This document shows, one piece after another, positions 1 through 10,189 of a DNA stretch of 64,000 bases. This stretch comes from Prorocentrum cordatum (Eukaryota; Sar; Dinophyceae; Prorocentrales; Prorocentraceae). Under the pieces are notes generated by a model that was not told the DNA's origin, made no database searches, and saw only the letters and a list, made by a program, of their open reading frames with translations. Both the position numbers and the translations under genes were made by a program. The DNA lies in NCBI GenBank assembly GCA_963575745.1, contig CAUYUJ010015504.1, positions 1,252,579 through 1,316,578 on the forward strand, written 5' to 3'. The stretch's first letter is position 1; each line of letters opens with the position of its first letter.

Positions 1-94
1 GGGGAAGGGTGCGTCGCTGCTCCTGTTCGGTACGCACCCCCTCTTCCACTGCGCTCGGCCGGCCGCCGACCACCACCCGTGCGGGCACCACCCT

Positions 95-390
95 GCTGCC
101 CCTGTCAAAGAATAGCCAGGCGAAGGACTCGACCCAATGTAGCCGCGAGTGACGCAAGACATGCCCCTCCCGCGAAATTGAAGAAGCGGGCCGCGAAAGG
201 CGTGGGGGGTGTTCTGGCATTTGCTGGGGAACCGAACGCGGAGGCCTTCGGTGAAGCTCCCTGCGGGGCAACAAAGCGCGCGAGGGGTGCGCCGAAGCGA
301 GCGCGGGGACCGCATGCGATACCTTGCCACTGAGGCCATCGGTGGAGCCCCCCCCCCTGTGGGGCAATGATACGCCTCCAGGACGCTCAA
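95..390 (+). repeat. Two degenerate units of a dispersed minisatellite, with its leader
   Basis: The leader, GGCGAAGGACTCGACCCAAT at about 113, resembles the leaders of the two larger arrays that begin near 1130 and 60810. It is followed by two degenerate units carrying the GAAGCTCCCTGCGGGG core, the GAGGGGTGCGCCGAAG element and a GCATGCGAT element. This appears to be a short, diverged member of the same family. No gene is seen from 1 to about 480; open frames here follow the repeat. Confidence 0.6.
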
Positions 391-550
391 CGTGGCTTCG
401 GAGTCTCCCGAGGGGTTCCCCGGAAACCAGCATCCGATTACAACTACGGGGCATTTTTTAAAATACATGGGCGTTTTTTTTAGTTATATGATTTTTAATA
501 CATGATCAATGTATGGAATTGATAAAACAGGGCTAGGATCGGGATAAATC

Positions 551-601
551 GCTCCAGAGCGTTCCAGAACGCTCTCAGAGCGCTCCGGAACGCTCTGGAG
601 C
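551..601. repeat. Perfect 15-bp inverted repeat (hairpin)
   Basis: The arms GCTCCAGAGCGTTCC (551-565) and GGAACGCTCTGGAGC (587-601) are exact reverse complements around a 21-base centre that itself repeats the GAGCG and CGCTC words. The sequence to the left (430-545) is AT-rich. It could be a cruciform or the core of a small transposon; no target duplication was identified. Confidence 0.7.
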
Positions 602-846
602 GGCCGCGGCGCCCGATACATCCTCCAAACCCGCCGATTCTCAGAGACTTCGAGTTATCCCGATCCGATTTTGTCCCGACCTTCGCGTCGTTTTCATTGA
701 GCTTCTCGCCTTGTCGCTTCGCATGGGCGTCGGGCGCCTCAGGCTGGCCCCAAGGTCGCTCCAGAAGGGCCCGAGCAGGAGGCCCACGCCGGCACCACAG
801 TCGGCTCGGCAGGCATCCGCGAGCGCCCCAAGGAGAGGCTCCCCAC

Positions 847-919
847 CTCCTCCTCCTCCTCCTCCTCCTCCTCCTCCTCCTCCTCCTCCTCCTCCTCCTC
901 CTCCTCCTCCTCCTCCTCT
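847..919. repeat. (TCC)n microsatellite
   Basis: About 24 uninterrupted TCC triplets. All six frames through it are open, which creates homopolymeric Ser, Pro, Leu, Glu, Gly or Arg frames that I do not consider genes. Confidence 0.95.
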
Positions 920-1124
920 TGGGTGCACGCATGCATCCGAGAGCTTTCGCTCACAATCTGGCAGCAAGAGGTGGGCTCCAATTCGGCTCACCGTCCAAGA
1001 GCGCTCCCACGCGAGCCCCAGCGGCCTCCCACGCCGCCTCCGAGAGAGTCCCGCGATCGGCCCAGGGCGCGAGGGCAACTGTGGTTGGCTCCGGGCCTGT
1101 TCGCGCCTCTCCGAGGTGGCAGGA

Positions 1125-1690
1125 AAATAGACTGGCGAATGACCCAACCATATGCAGTTGTGAGTACCGTCGTTGTGACTATCGTGATCGGTGGAGATCC
1201 CTATGGGGCCGCGAAGCGCTGTCCTGGGTGGGGTAGTCGCATGCGACCTGCGCCACTGGGGCCTTCGGTGGAGCTCCCTATGGGGCCACGATACGCTGTC
1301 CTGGGTGGGTGGAGACGCATGCGAACTGCGCCACTGGGACTTCGGTCGAGCTCCCTATGGGGCCACGAAACGCTGTTTTTGATGCGGGAGACGCATGCGA
1401 GTGCAGCTTGGGCCTTCGGTGGAGCTCCATACGGGGCCACGAAACGCTGTCCTGGACGCATGCGAGTGCAGCTGGGGCCTTCGGTGGGAAGATCCCTATG
1501 GGGACACGAAGCACTGTCATGGGTGGGGGAGACGCATGCGACCTGCGCCACTGGGACCTTAGGTGGAGCTCCCTATGGGGCTACGAAACGCTGTCCTGGG
1601 TGGGGGTCACGCATGCGAACTGCGCCACTGGGACCTTCGGTGGCTTCGTTGGAGCTCCCGATGGGGTCACGAAACGTCCGAGTGGTGGGA
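1125..1690 (+). repeat. Minisatellite array, about 7 units of roughly 75-80 bp, with leader
   Basis: The leader GACCCAACCATATGCAGTTG (about 1141) is followed by units starting GGAGCTCCCTATGGGGCCAC, then a GAAACGCTGTCCTGGGTGGG segment, then GACGCATGCGAACTGCGCCA and CCTTCGGT. Units begin near 1193, 1268, 1348, 1420, 1492, 1566 and 1645. The same leader and core head the array at 60.8-62.2 kb, in the same orientation. The unit length is not a multiple of three, so frames crossing it are incidental. Confidence 0.9.
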
Positions 1691-1693
1691 CGA

Positions 1694-1774
1694 AGACGAT
1701 GACGATGATGGTGACGATGATGAGGACGATGATGATGGTGACGAGGACGATGATGATGACGATCACGATGATGC

Positions 1775-1873
<99 letters not shown>
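1694..1873. repeat. (GAT)n microsatellite with degenerate left flank
   Basis: Degenerate GATGACGAT-type triplets run from about 1694 to 1770 and become pure GAT to 1873. The array directly abuts the last minisatellite unit. It yields poly-Asp, poly-Met and poly-His frames that are artefacts of the repeat. Confidence 0.95.
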
Positions 1874-2794
1874 GGGGGGGAGGGAGGAGACAGCGGGAGG
1901 AGGAGGAAGGAGACGCGGGGCACCGTCTCTTCAAAACGAGGACCCAACACCACAGGACGGTTGGGAAAAAAAAAGCTCGCGAGCCAACCCGAATCGGGAG
2001 CGCCCGCGCGGCACCCCTACGGGAAGCGCTTCAGCGTGCCGATGAGGATACCAAAGAAAAACATGTGCAGGTGGCAGGGCGGCTGCCCGCTCATGTGGTG
2101 CCCTAGGCCGCCGTATGCTCCTACGCTGGTGACCCTAGTCAAGGCAACTCGCCTAGAGCTCGTCGCTGGATTGGCTGCTGCGGATATGCGAGGGGAAAGG
2201 GAACGCAAGCGGGCCCGACGGGGCCCAGATCGTGCAAGACCCCGGGCGAGCCTAGATGCTCGGATCCGCCCCCCCCACACCTGGTTTGGCATGGGGGACG
2301 AGGAACCCTGGCGCAACCGGGCCCCAGATCCCAGGGTTTCGCTGGGTCGGGCGAAACGGGGGAAGGGTAACGCATGGGGGTTGGTCTGGCTTTCCTGGCG
2401 CCTCCTGACGCCAGAGGCGCCCGTGCATGGAGGAAGGCGCCTGGTGGCGGGGCCGAGACCGGCCGCACGCGCGGGGGACCAGATCTCCGAGACAGTCTGG
2501 CTCTCAGTGCCGCGGTGCTGCACGGCATCAGAGGCGAGGCTGGTCTGTGAGTGCGCTTGTCGCTCTCTCAAAGAAGGAGCCTCTCTGTGCAGCCAGTGCC
2601 CGCATCGGTGGTGGCTCGTCGCCGAAATCGGACGTCAGACCACACGGCTACCCGGCCGTTGGCAACCCGAAGACAGTCCTCAAGAAACGCGTGATCCTCG
2701 CCCGACGCTTCCACAAGTTCGGCAGGCGGACCTCTCGGATTTCAACCCTCTGGGGGCCGTTTCCAGGCATTTGGGCTCTGCTTGGGGGAGAAAC
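1874..2794. other. Unassigned GC-rich stretch
   Basis: A plus-strand frame (1961-2797) stays open through most of this region and includes a Cys-rich patch near 2540-2610 (CECACRSLKEGASLCSQC), but it runs straight into the dispersed repeat at 2796. I see no recognisable domain and no clear start context. A minus-strand frame of similar length overlaps it. I leave it unassigned. Confidence 0.3.
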
Positions 2795-2795
2795 T

Positions 2796-2958
2796 GAAGG
2801 GGAACTGAGACACACAAATAAATATATTCAAATAAAGATATCCCCCATATTTTCCCATATTTTCTGGGTTTTTGTCTTCCCCCCCACTTCCCATATTTTC
2901 CCATATTTTCTGGGAATCGCCGATTAATTGTGTCTGTGTGTTTTTTCCCCTCCTGAGA
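2796..2958 (+). repeat. 165-bp dispersed element, copy A
   Basis: Starts GAAGGGG, followed by GAGACACACAAATAAATA, then two blocks of CCCATATTTTCCCATATTTT around TTTTTGTCTTCCCCCCCACT, then GGGAATCGCCGATTAATTGT and GTCTGTGTG, and ends in a polypyrimidine run TTTTTTCCCCTCCTGAG. Five further copies (one interrupted) occur in the window, all on the plus strand. The ends show only weak inverted similarity, so the mobility mechanism is uncertain. Confidence 0.85.
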
Positions 2959-3351
2959 AAAGTGCTCCTGTCGTGCCCCTTGTGCGCCCCTGGGGGGCCC
3001 CTTTCATCGGCGGCGCGAGGCACGGGGGTCGGGGGATGGGGGGAGACTCATTAGAAGGAGGAGGAGGAGGAGGAGCACCACACCGACTAACGAAGTCATC
3101 GCATTAGCATGCATCAAAACAAAAACAAACAGGTTAGCCTTCGTCCGAGAAATCCGCCACCTCGCGCTTTCTCCGGTCAAGGACTCGCTGCCCTAACTCC
3201 TCAGCTTGGGCGCGAGAGGAGAATCCAAATAGCGCAAGGCCTCGGACGAGGTCGACGCCGACCCGCTCAACAGCTGGGCCGGGTCCAAGAGCTGGCACAT
3301 CTGCGAGGCCCAGCTTCGATGCCAGGGCCGAGGTCGGCCGCAGGGCCGGAC

Positions 3352-3894
3352 AGCATGAGGGCCCACTGGTGGGCACAGGTGCATGATAAACTTGATGATT
3401 GCAGTGCTTGTAAGGTCCCTTCCCATTGCACAGAGAGGGACGTGATCGATGGCCGCCTGACGCGTGTTCAGTGGTTGGGCAACCGTGCGGCTGACTTGTA
3501 TGCGCGCCAGGGGGCAGAGATGTATCGCAGTGATTATTGCGATCGCCTTGTCATCATCGGATGTCATGAGATTGCACGGCTTGTCTCTCGGTATTCGGCG
3601 CGTCAGGAGGCGATGATTGCTGATGCCGCCGTCTTCGACCATGTCCCACTCGATTGGCTGCGCCACGTCGATCTCGGCAGTTTTCAGGTTCCAGCCGACG
3701 CCGATGATGGCGGCGAGGATGAGGGGGCTGGGGTCGTCGAGCCTGGGTCGTCCGTCGTGGGAGGGGAGCGCGCGGAAGTTGGCGGCGAAGCGAGGGATGA
3801 AGGCGAGGCGCTGCCCTCCCCCGCCCCCCCGCCGCCGCCTGGGGAAGAGGCGTGGGCCCTTCAGGAGGAGGAGGAGGGGGAGGCCGCTCCTTAG
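3352..3894 (+). pseudogene. Non-LTR retrotransposon fragment: RNase H C-terminal part
   Basis: The plus-strand frame encodes VPSHCTERDVIDGRLT followed by QWLGNRAADLYARQGAEMY. This matches the last part of the RNase H fold in LINE elements: a VPSH histidine segment, a GN..AD motif carrying the last catalytic Asp, and the LA..GA helix. The first three acidic residues of RNase H are not found upstream in frame, so the domain is truncated at its 5' end. Downstream residues (LVSRYSARQEAMIADAAVFD, then an acidic and Pro-rich tail) run to a stop at 3894 and are typical of a variable retrotransposon C-terminus. The family assignment rests on motif pattern only. Confidence 0.6.
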
Positions 3895-3948
3895 AAGGCG
3901 CCAGCCCTGCCTCTGCAGAGAAGGCCCGCGCCTCCCAGGAGGCGGGGC

Positions 3949-4133
3949 TGCGAGGCGGGGGGCTTCTCCACATCCACCGCCTGGGGACCGACGCCCTGGT
4001 GCCCCGGCGGGCGGTGGATATGGACATCGTTGGGCCCCCGGGGGGCCCCGAATGTGTCCATATCCACCGCCCGCCGAGGCCCCCGCAAACCGATCCTCCG
4101 GGCGGCGGTCAGTGTACAAGTTCCCGCCTCGGA
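3949..4133. repeat. Dispersed hairpin repeat, copy 1 (GGCGGTGGATATGGACAT family)
   Basis: Begins GCTGCGAGGCGGGG and contains GGGCGGTGGATATGGACAT followed, about 30 bases later, by its inverse TGTCCATATCCACCGCCC, then CCGAGGCCCCCGCAAA and a second GGGCGGCGGTCA with TTCCCGCCTCGG. A second copy lies at about 20029-20211 in the same orientation. The inverted arms can pair. Confidence 0.85.
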
Positions 4134-4206
4134 CAGGGCCCCTTTGCGCGTGGCCGCTTCGGGGCCAACACGTGCACACTGCGTCACCCTCCCCCAGGCG
4201 CCGCTC

Positions 4207-4270
4207 CCCTCCTCCTCCTCCTCCTCCTCCTCCTCCTCCTCCTCCTCCTCCTCCTCCTCCTCCTCCTCCT
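4207..4270. repeat. (CTC)n microsatellite
   Basis: About 21 uninterrupted CTC triplets, followed about 165 bases later by a GGGAGAGGA-type purine minisatellite (4434-4545). Confidence 0.95.
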
Positions 4271-4433
4271 GGGCAATCTGGGCAATGCGGTGCTGGCTCC
4301 TCGCGAGGCGCGCGCGAAGGCGCGCGCGGGCCTGGAGCCGGGCGCGCGTCTGCTCCACGGCCTGGTCCACGATCTGCTGCAGCCGCTCCAGCAGCTGGGC
4401 GGAGCGGGGAGAGAGGCCAGCTCCATGCAGGCA

Positions 4434-4545
4434 GGAGGGAGGGAGAGGAGGGAGAGGGAGGAGGAGGGAGAGGAGGGAGAGGGGGGATAGGAGGGAGAGG
4501 CGGGGGAGAGGAGGGAGAGGAGGGAGGAGGGGGGAGAGGAGCGGT
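4434..4545. repeat. Purine-rich GGGAGAGGA minisatellite
   Basis: Imperfect tandem copies of GGGAGAGGA/GGGAGGAGG with one GGATAGG interruption. The strand asymmetry is strong and triplex formation is possible. No coding value is inferred. Confidence 0.8.
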
Positions 4546-4639
4546 GCGCGGAGAGGGGGGCGCGCTCCCCGCCCGCGGTGCGCAAGGTCGGCGAGCGGGG
4601 CGGCTGCGCGGAGAGGGGGGCGCGCGGAGGTGCGGAGCT

Positions 4640-5550
4640 GCAAGAGAACGGGCCCCGAGATCTGGGCGACGCAGTGTCTCGCCATTGCTCGGACGTCCAT
4701 TCCTCGTGTATTGTGCGATGTCGTGCGTGTCTTTGCCGCCAAATGATCAAGGATGGTCCTCGATGGCCGTCGCCGAGAAAAAAATGCACACGTCCGAGCG
4801 ATGCCAAGGTGTGTTCTCGCCGGGCTGTCTCGCCCTCTGCCGGACCCCGGGGCCACAACAGATCGATCCAGCTCAAGAACGCAGCAGCAAGATGGCGTCT
4901 GGGGCTCCGGTCGTGAGTCTCTGGGCCGGGGGGCACCGGCCTGCCTGGTCTGTGAGGAAACGTTGGGCGCAACGAAAGGGGGGACGAACTCGAAGGGGGA
5001 AACCTCGAGCTCGAATCGGCGACAGAGCTGGTCAAGTGTCGAGTAGAGGGCATGGCGGCTATGCTGAAACAACCTGCGTGCACCAATTTCCCCATTTCTT
5101 CCGACCCGATACTAGCCCGGGACGACAGACTCTGGGTTGCGAAGACCCTGTCTTGCCCTCTAAGGTGAGACTGAACCCAGAATCCCGGAGGCTCAGACAA
5201 GCCAAAGGTAGAGTTCCAAACGCCCCAACGAGGACTTGACTAGAATGACTTGAAGACGGAATGAGCACAGAACCCCACCTACTGCTGGCGGCCCTTGTTT
5301 GCGTTCGCCACTGGGGCAGGACAGAGGACGACGAGGAAGACGTCCACGAGCGGAAGGAGGCGGCTGACGACAAGAAAAAGAAGGAAGGGAAACGGGAGAC
5401 TCCCGCCACCCCGCGGCTGCCGCGGCGCCCTGCGAAGGCGCGCCCGCGCCCCAGGAGCGGGAAGCACTTTCGGAGTGAGCTCCCTGGCAGCGCCGATGGC
5501 CACTGGAGTTCTCCTAGATGGGGTCCGAGCAGATGAGGTCGGGGGGACGC
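4640..5550. other. Unassigned stretch containing a segment shared with 17.2 kb
   Basis: No gene is recognised. The segment near 4775-4815 (AGAAAAAAATGCACACGTCC, then GAGCGATGCCAAGG) recurs in diverged form at 17176-17209 (AGAAAAATGCACAGATCC, then GAGCGACACCAAGG). On the minus strand both copies read through a similar short peptide, so they may be remnants of the same retrotransposon 3' end. Overlapping open frames occur on both strands without family features. Confidence 0.4.
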
Positions 5551-5706
5551 GCCGCATCGCCGATGCATCGCCGATACATCGCCGATGCATCGCCGATGCA
5601 CCGGCGACATTTGCGATTCATCGGCAGCGTCGGCATGGCGGAGATCGGGCTCCACGTCGAGATGCATCCCTGATGAGTCGGCGATGCGGCGCGATCCTCC
5701 GACCCC
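5550..5706. repeat. ATCGGCGAT/ATCGCCGAT palindromic repeat, copy a (expanded)
   Basis: Tandem CGATGCATCGC units (about 5553-5600), followed by CGGCGACATTTGCGATTCAT and later GAGTCGGCGATGCGGCGCGAT. Related segments occur at 6850-6935, 17690-17775, 21045-21140 and 54664-54785, so this is a dispersed family whose core is a self-complementary ATCGGCGAT word. Confidence 0.65.
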
Positions 5707-6209
5707 ATCTTCAGTCAAGTCGCATAATACGGATGCGCGGTAAGGATGCACGGACGTATGAGAGCAATGTTGGCGTTCTCGAACGGGGCTGGCCGGCGAA
5801 AGTCGCCAAAGTTGGGCCGGAGGGGCAGTTTGCCAGGGTGACCTTGGGAAAGTTGCTCATCCTCACTGGGCGACGTGACTGTACTCGGACGCCATGTGGG
5901 AGGCCAGGGCCACGCGGCGTGGACCAGAGGCGAGCGGGCGCAGGGCACTCAGAGAGAGGAGAGAGAGGGGGGGCAGCGGCCCGAGGCACCTGCAGCGAGG
6001 GAGCCGCGAGGCAAGCAGTAAAACAAGCCTCATTTTCTTCCCGTGGCGCGGGCAACATGTACATCCAGGTCCGTTGCGTCCTGGAGCTTCGGATTTTCCA
6101 TCCCCAACGAGAGCCAGAACCGCCAAGGAGCATGGACAAACAAGATTGCGCCTAGAGGCAAGGAGGTTTATCTATGCCCACTGCGCCTCGGCCTGTTGGC
6201 GACCCCTCT

Positions 6210-6352
6210 CTCTCTATATATATATATAGATATATGCGTATATACACAACTCTATGTATACATAGATATTATATATGTATATATATATATAGATATAAAG
6301 TCCCGGAAGCAGTGGCTACATATATATGTATATATATATATATATATATCTT
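6210..6352. repeat. TA-rich low-complexity tract
   Basis: Runs of TATATATA with interspersed GATA and GTATA words, in two blocks separated by about 20 GC-richer bases (6300-6320). Unusual in an otherwise GC-rich neighbourhood. Frames through it encode alternating Ile/Tyr and are not genes. Confidence 0.9.
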
Positions 6353-6399
6353 GCCCGCGCGTGGATCGCGATAAGGGGCGGCGCCAGGAACGCCCCCGC

Positions 6400-7350
6400 C
6401 GGGGTGTGTTGAGGGACCCAGGGCCGAAACAAAAACTCCGTGCGGGCCTCCGACGTGTTCGGCGCACGCGCGTGCTTGCAAAGCGGCCAGCTCTGCCAGG
6501 CGTCGGCCGCACGCTGCAATGCCCGGGCCTGGGGCCCAGGGTGGCATTTGGTGCGCGGGTTGCCGATCGCTGTGCGCGATGCGACCAAAGCGGCCTGCGT
6601 GGTTGGGTATGCCCCCCCCTTCCCGTCACGGTTGACCCCCCTTTCGCAAAACACCCTTGGCGAATGAAAACGACCAGGGCCCGATCCTGCGGCCGCCGGG
6701 CCGCAACCACTGAGCCCGAACCATCCTCTCGAGAAGCCAGGACGGGCAACTCGCGAATCGCCTTGGCAAGGAGTGGGGTCGATCAACATCCGACAGCGGC
6801 CCACAAGATTGAGGAGCCACGATGGGGGGGACATGCTCAGAAGGGGTAGCACCGACGCGGGTGGAATCGGCAGTATAACTTTCGCCGGGCCCGTATCGGC
6901 GATGAGTAGGCGATTGCTGGGGGTCCCAAAACGGTGCGTAACAGACAGTGGGATGACAATGGAATTCCAAACAACCTCACTCACCGCGAGGTCCGTCATC
7001 GCACTTCATTTTGACCATCGCACAGGAGCCCAGCGGCGAAGGGAAGGCAAAAACGAAGCAAGGGGAGGAGGCGGATGGGAGGGGAGAGAACACGGCGGCA
7101 ACGTCGCCGCCCCCGGAGCAGCACCAGGGCGAGACGCCCGGTTCTGTCTGCGGCCCCCGGCCGCGCCAGCAGGCGCGCGCGCAAGGACGCCCACCACTCG
7201 GCCTCGCGGCTGGTGGCACTGCCGGCAGCAGCGAGCAACAACAGCTCCCGGCCGCCGCACGGCCGGCTCGCAAGCACCGGCCAGCTCGGCGCCCAGCAGA
7301 CGCACCGCAAGCATGCGACCCACGCGGGGCCCTGCGCCGCCGCGCGGGGC
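6400..7350. other. GC-rich stretch 3' of the minus-strand LINE
   Basis: Several open frames overlap on both strands, none with a recognisable domain. The part above about 7000 may be the 3' end of the LINE remnant at 7550-9401, because minus-strand frames continue through it, but I see no motif that proves this. A short palindromic-repeat copy lies inside at 6850-6935. Confidence 0.35.
6850..6935. repeat. ATCGGCGAT palindromic repeat, copy b
   Basis: GGTGGAATCGGCAGTATAAC, then CGTATCGGCGATGAGTAGGCGAT. Diverged but collinear with the copies at 17.7, 21.1 and 54.7 kb. Confidence 0.5.
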
Positions 7351-7549
7351 CGCCAGGCGCCACCCGCGAAGTGGGCCCCACGCTGCAGCAGCCTCCCCGG
7401 CGCGGGGGTGCGCGGGACACGCCGCGCTGGGCGGCTGTCCTGCAGCGCCCCCTGCAGCGGCGCCACAGCGGCAGCGACGGCCGCCGCGTCCCCAACCAGC
7501 GCCGCAGCACCCGCGGCCCGCCCAAACCGGCGCTGCCGTGGTTGGCCCT

Positions 7550-9401
7550 CAGGGCGGCCAGCTCCACGGCGGCCACTTCACGCTGGACTGACCGCCGCGA
7601 GCGCATACCACTGCCGCAGGCGCTGCTGGAGGAGTGTCGGAGGCGGGAGCTGGGCCTGCGCGCCAGCGTCGGCGACCCGGTGGCCGCGTTGTTGCCGGCC
7701 GAATCAGCCTCTGACGTGCCCCGGTCGGCCGCACCGACTCTAGCTTCTGTAGTTTTGACCCAGCGGGCCCGCAGCAGCCCCGAACGGCAGTGCGGTGCGA
7801 TCGCCTCCCCCTGATCGGCATGATGCCGATCCACGGGATTCGCGCCGCCGCGCAGGGCGGCCACCCCGCGCGAGACCAAATCGCGAATCGGTGACGACCT
7901 CCAGCGGCGCCCGCGCCTGGCTGCTGGCGCGCACAGCGGCCCAGAACTCCGTGCGTTGCGCCGTCTGGCGGCCATCCACGGGGCCGTGGACTTCGCGGCG
8001 CCCGCCAGGGAGGCCATCGAAGCGCAATCCCCAACCCGCTCGGGCGAGCAGCGGGTCGGCTGGGCGAGGGCACGAGCCGTCGGTCCAAGCGCGAGCCCTC
8101 CCCTGCGGCAACTCCGGCGCGGCGGAGTCCGGCAGCGGCGGCAGCTGGTGCGCCCGCGGGGCGTCGCGCGTCAATGTCTGCAGGCGGGCGTCCAGAGGGA
8201 ACACCGCCATCCTCGCGGTCTCGACTGGCAGGCAAACGCGCGAGGCGGCCGGGGTGAAGCCGCTCGTCGCGAAAGTCGCGTGGCGTTTCGCTTGCCATCG
8301 CGGGCGCGCCCACAGCTGGTGCTCGAGGTCCTCGACAGAAACGCCGCAGCGGGGGCACGCCTGCGGCTGCCCCGATGTCGCGGCAACGGATTCCGTGATC
8401 ACATTGCCGAAAGAACACAATCCGCAGAGCTCCCGCAGCATTGGGCGCCAGCTGCCCTGTTTCCAAGAGCTGGTGCGTCGCCCGGCGATCCACGCCCCCC
8501 CGCGGGGTGCTGGTAGTCGGCATGGCGTCTGGCGACTTCGCGGGCTTCCCGCCTGCCCCAAGCCTCAAGTAACACCGTGCGGGTGTCTGGGGGGGGCGCG
8601 TGCGGCTGCGCGCCAGCCGCCGGGGGCCGCCGGGATGCCGTACCAGGCCTCGATGTCGGCCCCAATCTGCAACTCCGCCAGATTGTGGAAGACGGCTGCG
8701 GTCGGGTCAAAACGCCTGCCGTGCCCAGCCGCCATCGCGCTCGCAGCCTCGCGCCACAAGCCTCCTGGGAATCGCCTCCGCCGGAGCGCCTTTGCAGCCT
8801 ACGGAGCGAGCACCGTCACGGCCATTTGGTCAAGACGCCAACTCGGCGCCAGAACGCCGTAGACGATCTCCGCAGACGCGCGCCGCCAACCGCGGCAGAC
8901 GGCCTTCTTCGCAGCTGCGCGCAGGCGGGCGATCTCCCCAGCCGGCGGCCGGCCGCAAGCGGCCGGCCGCAAGCGGCGCCGTAAAGGCCCGCTGCTGTGC
9001 CGGCGGCGGCGCCCAGCAAGCAACGGCTCCCGAAGCTGGGCGGCAAGAGGCCGCGGCGGGCAAACCGGGTGCAGGCCCCGCGCAACCGCGCCGCAGTCCC
9101 GCGGTGGTCGCGACCCCCAATGCCAGGATCTCAGTGCCTGCCCGGATCCCAGCGCGGGCCAACGCTGGAGTTCCCTGCTGTTCGCGAGCTGCTTGCTTTG
9201 GGTGCGAGTCGAGGCCCTACCCATGGCCGTCTCAAAAGCAACCGTCAAGCGCAGCGCGTCCCGCACGTCTTCGGCGACATCCGCCCCCTCTCCCGCGGCT
9301 GCCCGGGCACAGAGCGTGAAGTCGCCCCACCCGGAAGCCCCGCTGACTGACCCCCCGGGCCACCGCACCTCTTGAGGGCCCCTGAGATCGGGCATGCCCA
9401 A
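7550..9401 (-). pseudogene. Decayed LINE: reverse transcriptase C-terminal part and RNase H
   Basis: One minus-strand frame runs from 9401 to about 7740 with in-frame stops near 8797 and 8565. Going 5' to 3', ADVAEDVRDALRLTVAFETA with GRASTRTQSKQLA resembles the post-active-site region of a LINE reverse transcriptase (the N..K motif). RLRAAAKKAVCRGWRRASAE and VYGVLAPSWRLDQ resemble the thumb. CPRCGVSVEDLEHQLW is the zinc-knuckle-like CxxC..H segment, with its last Cys replaced. RNase H follows, with the acidic residues in RAWTDGS, QRTEFWAAV and VVTDSRFG. After a frameshift near 7900 the end of RNase H continues as RARWVKTTE, then EADSAGNNAATG. The stops, the frameshift and the lost Cys show it is dead. 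The catalytic YxDD block is not recognisable. Confidence 0.75.
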
Positions 9402-9626
9402 ATCCTCTCGAACCCGGGCCCCTGACCCCTCCCAGGCGAATCTTCGAGGCGGATCCAGCCGAAGCGACGAGGAGCCTCATCGTGAGGCCCGAGAAGGACC
9501 AAGCTGACAAACCTCTGGGACCAGAGAACGGAAACGGACGAGAGCCTATCCTCCCCTGAGCGCATCCCTCCTCGCCTTGCTTCCGAAAGGGCAACTCCGT
9601 CGCCCCCCCCCCTGAGCCTATCTTTA

Positions 9627-9784
9627 GGTCGGGCGTGTCCCCCGAAAAGCGGATCTTAAGGGCGAAAACTGACACATAGCCAAACAAGATTCACAAACAG
9701 CCACCTGTAGTCGAAACATTCGCCCCCAGAGACTGCTTCTTGACCCTTCTCGAAGACTCCTCCTGTAGAGGGACACGCCCGACC
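9627..9784. mobile_element. TA-flanked MITE, copy 1
   Basis: Perfect terminal inverted repeats: GGTCGGGCGTGTCCC at the left end, GGGACACGCCCGACC at the right. Each end is bounded by TA (9625-9626 and 9785-9786). The 158-bp body has no coding capacity. TA duplication and short inverted repeats are the hallmark of Tc1/mariner-type (Stowaway-like) non-autonomous elements. A second element with the same ends is at 20564-20709 and a partial derivative at 11440-11545. Confidence 0.85.
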
Positions 9785-9845
9785 TAAGCCTGCCTTCCCC
9801 GCACGCCGGCGCTGACAGGGCCACTCTGCCGAAGGGCCACCGCCC

Positions 9846-10032
9846 CTGTGGGAAAAAACAAACATGTCTGTGGGAAACACACACACGCACAAAACACACA
9901 CCGTGGGAAAAACACACACACACACAGAAAACACACACACACACCTCGCACAAACAAACACACGGACTGTGGGACAAACACACACAGTGTGTGTGTGTGT
10001 GTGCGTGTGTGTGTGTGTTTGTGTGTGTTGTT
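9846..10032. repeat. CA tract followed by GT tract (inverted dinucleotide repeat)
   Basis: CACACA runs interspersed with TGTGGGAAAAA words switch at about 9980 to TGTGTG, giving a CACACAGTGTGTG junction that can fold on itself. A reverse-oriented relative, with TGTG runs and TTTTTTCCCACA words, lies at about 11360-11445, on the other side of the AT-rich satellite. Confidence 0.8.
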
Positions 10033-10189
10033 GAACATTATTTCTTCTTAAGAATAATTATTGTTGGGACCCCTGGTGCGCGACCCCCCTCCAAAACCTA
10101 GGCCGCAGCCTCATTTTCATTATTTTTTCGCGAAAGCTTCAGAAAAGTGGATTATGCCGGATCCGGTTGTTTTGTTCCCCCCCGCTTTC

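Noticed and set aside
2500-2640. Cys-rich CECACRS..CSQC peptide as a zinc finger
   Set aside because: Spacing fits no common finger, and the frame runs directly into a dispersed repeat.
6210-6352. TATA-type promoter
   Set aside because: The tract is a long TA microsatellite without a downstream gene, and dinoflagellate promoters are not known to depend on a TATA box.
8800-8840. GGCCATTTGGTCAAG as a spliced-leader relict
   Set aside because: It needs two deletions, lies within the conserved LINE reading frame (LDQMAV) and is better explained as coding sequence.
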